In this document: piece by piece, positions 6,145 through 14,035 of the stretch
Layout of the letters: every line of letters starts with the position of its first letter
How positions within the stretch are numbered: the stretch's first letter is position 1
Notes under the pieces: generated by a model
The model's database searches: none
Seen by the model: the letters and a program-made list of their open reading frames with translations, nothing else
Told to the model about the DNA's origin: nothing
Translations under genes and position numbers: made by a program
Virus record (IMG/VR): IMGVR_UViG_3300033550_000038
Span: 1 to 21,058 of that record
Strand: one strand, 5' to 3'
From: a virus
Length of the DNA stretch: 21,058 nucleotides

Positions 6145-8076
6145 ATGGACATGTCGATGCGCATGGCTGGGGCGCAGCCTGCCGCCCTGTCTCAGGGCGT
6201 GGGGGGCAGATATCAGGACTTGGCCGCCGCCATAGCTCGTTGGAACGCTGATCAGGCCGCCACGCGTGTTATCTACGGCGGGCGGACCACATTTACACAA
6301 TCTACCAACCTGAACGGCGGCACTGGCAGCGGGCGCACCCTTGTCGGAGGTTATGTCACCGAAGGAATGTTGCAGGACGGCTATATCCGCACCATAGACG
6401 CGGAAGTCAGCCAAGTCGGGACAGCCAACGGCTGGAAGTTCAAGCTATTCCGGCCGGATGGCAGCGGCAACTACAATATGGTGGCTGAGACCGAGACCTT
6501 TACGCCTGCCGGCACTGGTACAAGGACTTTTACCCCAGCAACGCCGCTCGGCCCGTGCCAGCCTGGCGATAGGGTAGGCCTATGGATCATTGGCACCAAT
6601 GGCGGGTCGACAACGCGAGCGCAGGTGTTCATCTCATCTGACGCAGCATCGTCGTGCTACTATTCAGACGGCGATTTGAGTACGCTCACGGCGCCGACGC
6701 TAGTCGATGACTTCTCGCTGAATATCCGCTTCAACGGCATCCCGCCATTCCTCATTGGTACTGGCGACAGCCGTATGGAGGGGCACAACTCGGCCACTCC
6801 ATGGCATGGCTGGCGGCATACCGGTCCGACAGGCACCCCAGCCGCCGAAGTGCTCAACCAGATGCGGGCGCTCGTCCCTACGCTCGAATATCAGAACTAC
6901 GGACGCGGGTCGGAGAAATGGGACCAACTGGCGGCAGCGGCGTCGGCTATCGCAGCTAAGGCTCCTTACGCCGTGCTTGTGCAGTGCGGCGTGAACGATG
7001 TCAGTACAGGCCGCGCATGGGTCGACATCGAAGCGAACATGGACACTTTCCTCGCGGCGATGCCGGCGGGGACTCGGCTGTTCATTGACGAAGTGCTTCC
7101 GTGGACAAATGGAAATGACACCCAAGCTGCAGCGGTGCGGGATCTGAACACGAACTACGCAGCATGGTGTGCTGCCAACGGCGCCATCCTGGTTTCATCG
7201 CACGATCAGATGGGCAAGACGCGGGTCTCTACTGGAGAGCTGGATGACCTGAAAACCGAATACGACTACGACGGCCTCCATCTTTCGCTGGCCGGTGTCG
7301 ATGCGTGGGCAGGCCTGCTGACAGCCGCTATGGAGGCCAATGTATACGAGGCCGAGACAACTGCTTTGGTGTCCCGGTTCACCGTCCCGCCCACATCTGA
7401 GCGCAAAGTCGCAATCAATGATGTGGTGAAGTCGCTCAAAGACGCGGGTGTCTGGTCGAAGCTCGACGCGTTCTATGTGTATGCCGGCGCCGACAGCCAG
7501 GCTGCCAGGCAAAACTGGGTTGCCAACCAGTACAACGCGGTAGCCGTCAATGCTCCGACTTTTACAGTAGACAGGGGCTACACCCCGGATGGGTCCACGA
7601 GTTACTTGGACACCGGTTTCAACCCGACTACTGCGGCTTCGCCAAAGTTCGTCCAGGATAATTGCCACATGGGAGCGTGGCATCTGACCGATCTAGACAA
7701 TGGTGGCGCCAGCAGTTTCGATAACGGTAACGGGCCGGCGCGGATCATCAACACATCGGCGCTTTCGACTCAGTTCCGCTCGCAGTCTGGCACAAATGTC
7801 ACGGTCATTGACGACTACGCCAAGCATAAGGTTTGGAGCCGGTCCGGCGCTGCGGCTCGGGAATACTACAACGATGGAGTTGGGACCTCCTCCGGGACGG
7901 AGGCGAGCACGACGCTGACCAACTTCGCATTCGGCGTTGGCCGAACTGCCGCAGCAGCCGCCTTTGGGCGCAACCAGTGCGCCGTGTACCACTTCGGAAG
8001 CAATCTCACGGCGGATAATGTGTCAGCCATCAAGGCTGCACTTCGCACGTACCTGACAGCGGTTGGAGTTCCGTAG
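6145..8076 (+). CDS. SGNH/GDSL hydrolase fused to LamG-like domain (virion adhesin/esterase)
   Basis: This 643-aa protein has three parts. Residues 1-200 are beta-rich with no recognised domain. Residues 200-400 carry the SGNH signature: block I GTGDSRMEG with S209, a glycine in QNYGRGSEKW, block III CGVNDVS with N284, and block V YDGLHLSL with D376 and H379. Residues 415-643 form a LamG/concanavalin-like module (VVKSLKDAGVWSKLDAFYVY, GSTSYLDTGFNPTT) seen at the ends of phage fibres. Such enzymes remove acyl groups from capsule or exopolysaccharide, so this is likely a surface-glycan esterase on the virion. The substrate is unknown. No good ribosome binding site is seen; several ATGs lie within 20 bases. 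Its position between portal and scaffold is odd for an adhesin. Confidence 0.85.
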   Translation: MDMSMRMAGAQPAALSQGVGGRYQDLAAAIARWNADQAATRVIYGGRTTFTQSTNLNGGTGSGRTLVGGYVTEGMLQDGYIRTIDAEVSQVGTANGWKFKLFRPDGSGNYNMVAETETFTPAGTGTRTFTPATPLGPCQPGDRVGLWIIGTNGGSTTRAQVFISSDAASSCYYSDGDLSTLTAPTLVDDFSLNIRFNGIPPFLIGTGDSRMEGHNSATPWHGWRHTGPTGTPAAEVLNQMRALVPTLEYQNYGRGSEKWDQLAAAASAIAAKAPYAVLVQCGVNDVSTGRAWVDIEANMDTFLAAMPAGTRLFIDEVLPWTNGNDTQAAAVRDLNTNYAAWCAANGAILVSSHDQMGKTRVSTGELDDLKTEYDYDGLHLSLAGVDAWAGLLTAAMEANVYEAETTALVSRFTVPPTSERKVAINDVVKSLKDAGVWSKLDAFYVYAGADSQAARQNWVANQYNAVAVNAPTFTVDRGYTPDGSTSYLDTGFNPTTAASPKFVQDNCHMGAWHLTDLDNGGASSFDNGNGPARIINTSALSTQFRSQSGTNVTVIDDYAKHKVWSRSGAAAREYYNDGVGTSSGTEASTTLTNFAFGVGRTAAAAAFGRNQCAVYHFGSNLTADNVSAIKAALRTYLTAVGVP

Positions 8077-8077
8077 A

Positions 8078-8392
8078 ATGAGCACACAAAACTACTTCGT
8101 CCTCACCGCCGCCCAGCGCAGTTCCGCCGTGGCCCTGAACGGTGAGAACTGCGCAATAGACCCCCGTGCCATCGACAGCGCATCCCCCGGCAGTGGCATC
8201 AATACCAACCAGGACGCTATCGGCTTCGATGTTGGCGATGCGGTGCCCCTCGTCGGCAACTATGTCGCGCCGGTTCGGATCGTTAACGACCCCGCCTATC
8301 TGGCAGAAGTGCCGGACATGATCACATTCCTTCTGACGCTACCGGCCGCTCTGCTGGAGAACGAGACGATCTTCCTGCCCCCTGAGGAGTAA
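8078..8392 (+). CDS. Companion of the SGNH adhesin, hypothetical (104 aa)
   Basis: The product starts MSTQNYFVLTAAQRSSAVAL and includes CAIDPRAIDSASPGSGINTN and an acidic end (FLPPEE). The ATG at 8078, with GGAG 9 bases upstream and one base after the previous stop, is preferred over an in-frame start at 8063 inside that gene. No domain or membrane segment was recognised. Genes of this size directly behind a fibre or adhesin often encode a partner or chaperone; here that is inference from position only. It is the last gene before a strong terminator. Confidence 0.6.
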   Translation: MSTQNYFVLTAAQRSSAVALNGENCAIDPRAIDSASPGSGINTNQDAIGFDVGDAVPLVGNYVAPVRIVNDPAYLAEVPDMITFLLTLPAALLENETIFLPPEE

Positions 8393-8435
8393 GCTCCCCA
8401 GCGCCCCTCATCATCTGTGGGGCACACAAGTTTCC

Positions 8436-8460
8436 AAGGCTCGCTTCGGCGGGCCTTTTT
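8436..8460 (+). terminator. UUCG-loop intrinsic terminator
   Basis: AAGGCTCGC at 8436-8444 pairs over 9 bp (one T-G wobble) with GCGGGCCTT at 8449-8457 around a TTCG loop. The stem is followed by more T residues to 8460. It closes the portal-adhesin block. Confidence 0.85.
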
Positions 8461-8470
8461 CGTGCCTACC

Positions 8471-8573
8471 CGCCGCCGGGGTTAACGGGCGATCGGGGTC
8501 ACGCCGTCTCGTGACAGGTGCCGCCGACCTTCAACGGGTGTCCGCCGCCGCCGGGCTGTCTTCCGGGCGATCG
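8471..8573. repeat. Two-part direct repeat upstream of the scaffold gene
   Basis: CGCCGCCGGG followed by CGGGCGATCG occurs twice. The first copy is at 8471-8480 plus 8486-8495, with a 5-base spacer. The second is at 8546-8555 plus 8564-8573, with an 8-base spacer. The copies lie in the 136-base non-coding gap between the terminator and the scaffold start. They may be regulator binding sites or a remnant of duplication. GC-rich triplets partly explain the first half, but the second half is more specific. Confidence 0.45.
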
Positions 8574-8596
8574 TAAACTTCCAACGACATCGGAGT

Positions 8597-9481
8597 ATGA
8601 CCTTGGAAACCAAGGGCTTGGACGAAATCTTGTCCGGCGTTGAGCCGGTGCAGGAGCAAGAGACTGTTGCCGAAACCCCGGCACCTGAAACCACTGAACC
8701 GCAGCAGACCGAAGGCCAGCCGCGCGGCGCAGATGGCAAGTTCGCCCCAAAGGCGACTGAGCCGGATACGTCAGCCCAGCAGACCGTCGAAGGGACCGAG
8801 CAGCCGCACGAGCGCGGCGGCGTGGTGCCACAGCAGGCGCTTCACGCGGCAAGGGAAAAGGCACGGACCGAACAGGACCGCGCAGACCGTCTCGAGCAGC
8901 AACTGGCGGAAATCCGAGGCCAGGTATCGGTATTGGCGCAGCAGCGTCAGCCGGCACCCGCCCCGGTAGAGCCGCCGAAGCCGATTGAATTCTGGGACAA
9001 TCCCCAAGAATGGGGACAGAGCCTCCTGACGCCTATTCAGGAACAGCTCTTTGAAACCCGTCTCATGGTGTCGGAAACCGCGGCGATCACCAAGTTCGGT
9101 GAACCCGCGCTGACAGCAGCCAAAGCAGCGTTGGAAGACGCCGTGAAGGCAGGTCAGGTCGACGGAAAAGCGGTGCAGGCGCAGTTGCGCCAGTCTCGTG
9201 ACCCCGTTGGCGACATCGTGCGTTGGCACCAGAGTTCGCCGGCAGTCCAAGAGCAGACCATGCGCGAAAAGCTTCGCGCTGAGCTGATGGCAGAACTTGG
9301 CATCGATCCGGGCGCAAAGCCTGCACCGACGCCAGCAGCAGCCACCCCCGCATCTTCCGCAGTCATGCCTTCCAACCTCGCTGGTCGTCCGAATGTCGGA
9401 ACCCGCAGCGGCCCGGCCTGGTCCGGCCCCGCACCCCTCAATGACATCTTCGACCGCACCCGGCCCAAGAAAGCCGGCTGA
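8597..9481 (+). CDS. Capsid scaffolding protein
   Basis: The 294-aa product is highly charged, rich in Q, E, A and P and without hydrophobic segments. It has an acidic disordered N-terminus (EPVQEQETVAETPAPETTEP), a central coiled coil (about residues 80-115, RTEQDRADRLEQQLAEIRGQ) and a C-terminal part with NDIFDRTRPKKAG. Length, composition and position directly before the coat gene are those of an internal scaffold that guides shell assembly and then leaves. I see no protease gene nearby, so it may exit intact as in P22. The ATG has GGAG only one base upstream, which is too close, so initiation may be weak. Confidence 0.85.
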   Translation: MTLETKGLDEILSGVEPVQEQETVAETPAPETTEPQQTEGQPRGADGKFAPKATEPDTSAQQTVEGTEQPHERGGVVPQQALHAAREKARTEQDRADRLEQQLAEIRGQVSVLAQQRQPAPAPVEPPKPIEFWDNPQEWGQSLLTPIQEQLFETRLMVSETAAITKFGEPALTAAKAALEDAVKAGQVDGKAVQAQLRQSRDPVGDIVRWHQSSPAVQEQTMREKLRAELMAELGIDPGAKPAPTPAAATPASSAVMPSNLAGRPNVGTRSGPAWSGPAPLNDIFDRTRPKKAG

Positions 9482-9519
9482 TCGTGGTCGCGGGTGTTTC
9501 CATGAAAGGTTGAGCCAAA

Positions 9520-10638
9520 ATGGCTGACACTCGCGCTAATGCGAACCTGACTCCCGAGATCTGGGATGACCAGTTCTTCACCGAATACCTCACCGAGAAC
9601 CGCTATGCGGGCGAGATGGGGACGAACGAGAACAACGTCATTCAGGTCAAGGAAGATCTGACCAAGAAGAAGGGCGATCGCGTCAACTTCGCGCTCGTCA
9701 ACAAGCTCACCCAGGACGCGGTCACTGGCCGCGGCACCATGGAGGGCAACGAAGAAGAGCTGGGCACCCGCTCGTTCGAGCTTGCCGTCGACAAGCGCCG
9801 TAATGCGGTGCGCGTGGCGGAAATCGATGAGCAGTTCTCCGCCATCTCACTTCGTGAAGCGGCCAAGTTCACCCTCAAGGACTGGTCGATGAAGGACACC
9901 GAGCGCCTGATCACCATGGCGCTGGGTGACATGAACGGCATCCCGATGACGGCAGCCGCCGTTGGGCTCGCCGGCAACCAGGCCGCGCTCGACGCGTGGC
10001 TCGTCGACAATGCCGATCGTGTGTTCTTCGGCAACAGCGCCTATGCCGCCTCCTCAGGCGACCTGAGCGCCGGCCTTGCGACCCTGACCGCTGGTACTGC
10101 GGCAGAGCGCCTGACCGCGGCCAACATCAGCGCGATGAAGTTCATGGCGATGAACCAGGCTAACCCGAAAATCCGCCCCATCCGGTCGGAAGCCAACGGG
10201 CGCCACTACTACCTGATGTACGCCCACCCGCTCGGGTTCCGCGACCTCAAGACGGACAGCACCATTACCGCGGCCCAGCGCGAAGTCTCGCTCGAGATGG
10301 AGAACAACCGCCTGTTCAAGGGCGGCGACCTCCTGTGGGATGGCGTCATCATCAAGGAAGCCCACGACCTCTACGACTATTCGACCCTGACCGCCCTGGG
10401 GGACACCAGCACCGTTGTGCCGGCCTTCCTCTGCGGCGCTCAGGCCATCGGCGTGGCGTATGCCCGTCGCTGGCGTTCGAAGACCGAGGAATTCGATTAC
10501 GGCGACAAGCACGGCGTCGAAATCTCCTCGATCTACGGCATCGACAAGATGGTCTTCGGTTCGGGTGCGGGCGACCGCGACGACCTGAAGGACCATGGCG
10601 TCGTGACGGGCTTCTTCGCTTCGTCCACGGCCAGCTAA
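9520..10638 (+). CDS. Major capsid protein, N4-gp56 family
   Basis: The 372-aa product starts MADTRANANLTPEIWDDQFF and carries the stretches NVIQVKEDLTKKKGDRVNFA, GTMEGNEEELGTRSFELAV and AVRVAEIDEQFSAISLREAA. I recognise these as typical of the N4-gp56 / DUF4043 coat family (HK97 fold). The C-terminal half contains AHPLGFRDLKTD and YGIDKMVFGSGAGDRDDLKD. Several hundred copies would build the shell. It follows the scaffold by 38 bases with AAAGG about 10 bases before the start. Codons are strongly biased toward GC-ending forms, as expected for the most highly made protein. Pairing this coat with a P22-like portal is a mosaic arrangement. Confidence 0.92.
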   Translation: MADTRANANLTPEIWDDQFFTEYLTENRYAGEMGTNENNVIQVKEDLTKKKGDRVNFALVNKLTQDAVTGRGTMEGNEEELGTRSFELAVDKRRNAVRVAEIDEQFSAISLREAAKFTLKDWSMKDTERLITMALGDMNGIPMTAAAVGLAGNQAALDAWLVDNADRVFFGNSAYAASSGDLSAGLATLTAGTAAERLTAANISAMKFMAMNQANPKIRPIRSEANGRHYYLMYAHPLGFRDLKTDSTITAAQREVSLEMENNRLFKGGDLLWDGVIIKEAHDLYDYSTLTALGDTSTVVPAFLCGAQAIGVAYARRWRSKTEEFDYGDKHGVEISSIYGIDKMVFGSGAGDRDDLKDHGVVTGFFASSTAS

Positions 10639-10651
10639 GGAGAAACCTGAA

Positions 10652-11122
10652 ATGGCAACCGTTCTTGCTACTCGCGCCGCCTCTGGTTTCCCGGTGTTCA
10701 AGCCGACCGGAGCCGGCATCCTCGGAGTTGCGTGGGGCACTTACACCCACGCCTCCAACCTCGCCGCGACCACGATCATCCAGTACTGCCGCGTCCCCAA
10801 GGGCGCGACTGTCATCGGTGGCTACTGGTACGCCGACGATCTCGACACCGGCACGGAAGAGCTGGATATCGACCTCGGCTGGGCAGCCAATGGCGTTGAC
10901 GCGGCTGATCCGGATGGGTTCGGCAATCTCGGCGTCCTGACCGGCGATGTGTCGGTGCATGTCCCCGTAGCCGGTATCTGGATCCCGCTTCAGGGTGTCC
11001 TGATGTCGGCCGGCCCGAAGACCTTCGCGGCCGAGACGATCATCCAGGCCGTGGTCAACACCGACGCCGCAACCGGCGGCACTGGCCAGTCCACGATGGT
11101 CGTTCACTACGCCATCGACTGA
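10652..11122 (+). CDS. Hypothetical capsid-associated protein (156 aa)
   Basis: The product contains FKPTGAGILGVAWGTYTHAS, TIIQYCRVPKGATVIGGYW and DDLDTGTEELDIDLGWAANG, and ends STMVVHYAID. It is beta-rich with no membrane segment. Similar proteins lie directly behind N4-gp56-type coat genes in many phages (memory), which points to a head decoration or stabilising protein; this is not proven. AAGGAG lies about 8 bases before the ATG, and only 13 bases separate it from the coat stop, so the two are co-expressed. A strong terminator follows 7 bases after its stop. Confidence 0.7.
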   Translation: MATVLATRAASGFPVFKPTGAGILGVAWGTYTHASNLAATTIIQYCRVPKGATVIGGYWYADDLDTGTEELDIDLGWAANGVDAADPDGFGNLGVLTGDVSVHVPVAGIWIPLQGVLMSAGPKTFAAETIIQAVVNTDAATGGTGQSTMVVHYAID

Positions 11123-11128
11123 ACCAAG

Positions 11129-11157
11129 AGGGCGGGGCTTCGGCTCCGCCCTTTCTC
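11129..11157 (+). terminator. UUCG-loop intrinsic terminator after the coat unit
   Basis: AGGGCGGGGC at 11129-11138 pairs over 10 bp (one G-T wobble) with GCTCCGCCCT at 11143-11152 around a TTCG loop. A short T-rich tail (TTCTC) follows. The tail is less uniform than at 8458, so read-through into the connector genes is plausible. Confidence 0.8.
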
Positions 11158-11173
11158 ATGCTGGAGGCACCAG

Positions 11174-11497
11174 ATGCCCAAAGTGACGTTTACCGGCGAC
11201 CCTCGGGGCCCAGGCACTGACCCGCAGGCGCTCACCATGCATGGGATCGTGTTCCCGTTCGGCGTGGCAGTGGAAGCCAGCGACGAGATCGCGGCCAAAC
11301 TGGCCAGCCATTCCCATTTCACGGTTGAGGTTGCCGAGGCCCCGAAGGGCTATCGAGCTGTGCACAAGGGCCGTGGCAAGTTCGCCATCGTCTTTGGCGA
11401 CGAGGACGAGCAGATCGTCACCGACCTCACCAAGGCTGATGCTGCGGCGTTCAATGCGCTGCCGGCCGAAGAGCAAGCGGCGTTCGTCGCAAAATGA
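11174..11497 (+). CDS. Hypothetical protein (107 aa) before the connector
   Basis: The product starts MPKVTFTGDPRGPGTDPQAL, continues MHGIVFPFGVAVEASDEIAA and ends in an alanine-rich helix (AAFNALPAEEQAAFVAK). The N-terminal half looks beta-rich and the C-terminal helical. GGAGG lies 6 bases before the ATG, a strong site directly after the terminator. Its stop overlaps the start of the connector gene (ATGA at 11494-11497). Small proteins of this type between coat and connector genes are common in phages, but I cannot name a function. Confidence 0.65.
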   Translation: MPKVTFTGDPRGPGTDPQALTMHGIVFPFGVAVEASDEIAAKLASHSHFTVEVAEAPKGYRAVHKGRGKFAIVFGDEDEQIVTDLTKADAAAFNALPAEEQAAFVAK

Positions 11498-11829
11498 AGA
11501 GCAAGCAGGAACTCATCGACCGGGTGCTGGTGGAGCTTGGCGTCATAGGCGCCGGGCAAACCGCCGCTGCCGAGGACGTGGCGCTGATCACCTCCGAGAT
11601 TGAGCCGGTCATGAGTGACCTCGCGACCCGCAATATCTACTCCTGGGGCGACCCGGACGAATACGACGAGGACGCATTCATTCACCTTGCCAAGATCACG
11701 GCAAACTCGCTGGCACGCGCCTATGGCATCGAGCCGGATGACGGCAAGCGCCTGTATGCGGAGAGCCGATTGAGGCTCCTGCAAACTGTGGTGCTGTCCG
11801 GCCAGAACCAGAGCGTCGAGTATTACTAA
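11494..11829 (+). CDS. Head-tail connector, P22 gp4-like
   Basis: The 111-aa helical product starts MKSKQELIDRVLVELGVIGA and contains IEPVMSDLATRNIYSWGDPD and HLAKITANSLARAYGIEPDD. Helix content, size and position directly before a gp10-like protein match the P22 gp4 / lambda gpW-gp6-type connector fold that extends the portal. P22 gp4 is longer (166 aa) and has lytic activity in its extra part; here only the core is present. Translation is coupled to the preceding gene by an ATGA overlap. The assignment rests on fold pattern and context, not on strong sequence identity. Confidence 0.7.
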   Translation: MKSKQELIDRVLVELGVIGAGQTAAAEDVALITSEIEPVMSDLATRNIYSWGDPDEYDEDAFIHLAKITANSLARAYGIEPDDGKRLYAESRLRLLQTVVLSGQNQSVEYY

Positions 11830-13248
11830 GTGCCGGAAATCACGTTTCCCACCAGCACGGCGCCTGGCGTCAACCCCACCGAGAATGGTGGCCGGCTGAT
11901 CAACTGCTACGCTGAGGCAGCGCCTCCTGGCTCTCGCAGCAAGGTGATCTGGCGCCGGGCCCCAGGGCTCACCCACGCATTCAGCACCACAGAGACAGAA
12001 GCGCGCGGTTCGCTGCTTGTCGGATCGGTGCTCTACATCATTTCTGGCGACAAGGCCTATTCAGTCACCTCGAGCTACGTGGTTACGGAGCTGACCGGCA
12101 CGGTCGGAGGTTCCGGCCCGGTGTTCATGGCCCGCAACATGGCCGCGACGCCGGATGTGCTCATCGTCCATTCGGCCGGCATGTCGCAGATCAACACTGG
12201 CGCTGCGTCCGTTTCGGACTTCAGCGACGGGGATCTGCCGGCGGTTAACTCCATCTGCTGGATCGATGGCTACTTCATCGTCACGTCGGCGGCGGGCAAA
12301 GCATACCAGTCCGGCATCAACGCCACGACGTTCTCATCGGTGGACTTCACTACGGCGGAAGCCGATCCAGATGGGCTATATCGCGCGGTTGCCCTGGGCA
12401 GCGATCTGCTGCTGATGGGGGCGGCCTCCATCGAGTTCTACGGCAATGCCGGCAATGCGACTGGCTTTGCCTTCTCTCGCGGTCCTGTAATCCCCGTAGG
12501 CCTCAAAGGGCCATATGCGGTTGCCGGCTTCGAAACCGGGTTCTCTGACAACCTGATCTATGTCGCCAACGACAACACCGTTCGACAGCAGGAAGGCTAT
12601 ACGCCGACCAAGATTTCGACTCCAGAGCTGGAGCGCTTTATTGAAGCCGTGACGGACGTGACGACGCTCGAGGCTTCGGTGTTCGTGGCCGCTGGCCATG
12701 CCTATTGGGTACTCACCGGGCCCGACTGGACCTGGGTCTACGACGTATCCACGGGCAACTGGCACGAGCGCGCGTCCTATGGTGAGGAACGCTGGCGCGG
12801 CCGGTTTGGCGTCAACGCCTGGGACAAGTGGTTTGTCTTCGACCGCGACAGCGAAAAGGTCTTTCAGGTCAGCGCGACAGTTAAGCGCGAGGACGATCAG
12901 CCCCTACTGTGGGAACTGCACTCGGTACAGGCGCACCGGTTCCCCGGCAAAGCCTTCATCAAGCGCGCCAGCTTCGACTTCGTGACGGGCGTAGGTGTCG
13001 ACGCAGGTATCGACCCGATCGAGAGCGACCCGGTGGTTCGCATCTCGTGGTCTTTCGATGGCGGGCGCACGTTCGGGCAGCCGCTAACCCGTGAGTTGGG
13101 CACGCAGGGGCAGGACGTGCCGATCGATATCTTCCGGTGCGGTGTCACCAATCGCCGCGGCGTGCAGTGGCGGCTGCAGTGCAGCGACCCCATCGAACTA
13201 GCCTTCATCGGCGGCGCGATGGACGTTGAGGAGCGCAAGGCCTCATGA
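11830..13248 (+). CDS. Packaged DNA stabilisation / tail hub protein, P22 gp10-like
   Basis: The 472-aa product begins PEITFPTSTAPGVNPTENGG and RLINCYAEAAPPGS, close to the start of the P22 gp10 family (Phage_stabilise). The rest is a beta-propeller-like series of short strands (GSLLVGSVLYIISGDKAYSV, WTWVYDVSTGNWHERASYGE), ending with a beta domain (WSFDGGRTFGQPL). In P22, gp10 forms the tail hub under gp4 and prevents packaged DNA from leaking. The start is a GTG directly after the connector stop, with only a weak ribosome binding site, so it is probably coupled to that gene. Its own stop overlaps the next start (ATGA at 13245-13248). Confidence 0.88.
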   Translation: MPEITFPTSTAPGVNPTENGGRLINCYAEAAPPGSRSKVIWRRAPGLTHAFSTTETEARGSLLVGSVLYIISGDKAYSVTSSYVVTELTGTVGGSGPVFMARNMAATPDVLIVHSAGMSQINTGAASVSDFSDGDLPAVNSICWIDGYFIVTSAAGKAYQSGINATTFSSVDFTTAEADPDGLYRAVALGSDLLLMGAASIEFYGNAGNATGFAFSRGPVIPVGLKGPYAVAGFETGFSDNLIYVANDNTVRQQEGYTPTKISTPELERFIEAVTDVTTLEASVFVAAGHAYWVLTGPDWTWVYDVSTGNWHERASYGEERWRGRFGVNAWDKWFVFDRDSEKVFQVSATVKREDDQPLLWELHSVQAHRFPGKAFIKRASFDFVTGVGVDAGIDPIESDPVVRISWSFDGGRTFGQPLTRELGTQGQDVPIDIFRCGVTNRRGVQWRLQCSDPIELAFIGGAMDVEERKAS

Positions 13249-13418
13249 CCATCGAACAGCCACGCAAGCTGCCGCCGCCGGCTCAGCGCCTTATCAACGC
13301 TGATGGGACCATGAACGAGTACTGGCGCAAGTATTTCGAAGAGTGGGACACGCGCCTGCGCCAGCTCATCGACGCCTCCAACGATCACGAAACACGCATC
13401 ACCGCACTGGAGCCCTGA
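13245..13418 (+). CDS. Small coiled-coil protein (57 aa) of the tail module
   Basis: The product starts MTIEQPRKLPPPAQRLINAD, followed by a helical part with NEYWRKYFEEWDTRL and heptad-like RITALEP at the end. It begins in an ATGA overlap with the gp10-like gene and ends two bases before the next start. Small proteins with a 'PPP' segment and a short trimeric coiled coil occur at this place in several podophages (memory). P22 has its tail needle gene (gp26) here, but this protein is far too short to be a needle. A structural tail accessory role is likely but unproven. Confidence 0.65.
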   Translation: MTIEQPRKLPPPAQRLINADGTMNEYWRKYFEEWDTRLRQLIDASNDHETRITALEP

Positions 13419-13420
13419 CC

Positions 13421-14035
13421 ATGGCATCTTGGCTAGACAATCTGCTGGGCCTGAACCAGGGCGATCCGCTGCTGGACGCTTCCAAGCGGAATACCGGGCT
13501 CATCAACCAGCTCGATACGACTGGCACGGGCTACCTGAACCAGGCCAAGGACATTACCGGGGACTATCTCAATCTCGGCAAGTCCGGCGCCAATGCCTAC
13601 GCCAATGCGACCGGCGTCAACGGGGCGGCAGGTAATGCAGAGGCTTTGGCGAACTTCCAGGCGGGGCCCGGCTACCAGTTCGGCCTTGACCAGGGGCTAC
13701 AAGCCCTGCAGCGCACGGCCTCGTCGCAGGGGCGGCTGCAGTCGGGCAATACCGATATCGACCTGCTGCAGTACGGCGTGAAGGCCGCAAACGACGAGTG
13801 GGGCAACTATGTCGATCGGCTCGGCGGCTACAACGATATGTACGGCGCCGGAGTAGGGGCGGCGACCAAATCGCTTGGCGACCTCACCAGCTTCAAGTCG
13901 GGTATCACGTCTGACCTGATCAGCGCGAACAACCAGCGCGCCGAGGGCGAGTCCACCAACAACGCTGGGCTCGGCAACCTGTTCGGCAACGTGCTTGGCA
14001 TCGGCGGCAAACTGCTGGGCTTTGGGGGCTTCTGA
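13421..14035 (+). CDS. Internal virion / DNA ejection protein (204 aa), gp7/gp14-like
   Basis: The product starts MASWLDNLLGLNQGDPLLDA. It is rich in G, N, A, Q and Y with few charges, contains GPGYQFGLDQGLQALQRTAS and SSQGRLQSGNTDIDLLQYG, and ends in a glycine-rich amphipathic helix (LFGNVLGIGGKLLGFGGF). This is the usual look of the first ejection protein in P22-like (gp7) and T7-like (gp14) phages, which inserts in the outer membrane. An in-frame start at 13343 exists but would overlap the 57-aa gene; the ATG at 13421 has GGAG 8 bases upstream and is preferred. Its stop shares bases with the next start (TGATG). Confidence 0.75.
   Translation: MASWLDNLLGLNQGDPLLDASKRNTGLINQLDTTGTGYLNQAKDITGDYLNLGKSGANAYANATGVNGAAGNAEALANFQAGPGYQFGLDQGLQALQRTASSQGRLQSGNTDIDLLQYGVKAANDEWGNYVDRLGGYNDMYGAGVGAATKSLGDLTSFKSGITSDLISANNQRAEGESTNNAGLGNLFGNVLGIGGKLLGFGGF

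Noticed and set aside
8403-8423. GCCCC/GGGGC hairpin just after the 104-aa gene
   Set aside because: Short stem with no T-tract; the real terminator is the UUCG-loop hairpin at 8436-8460.
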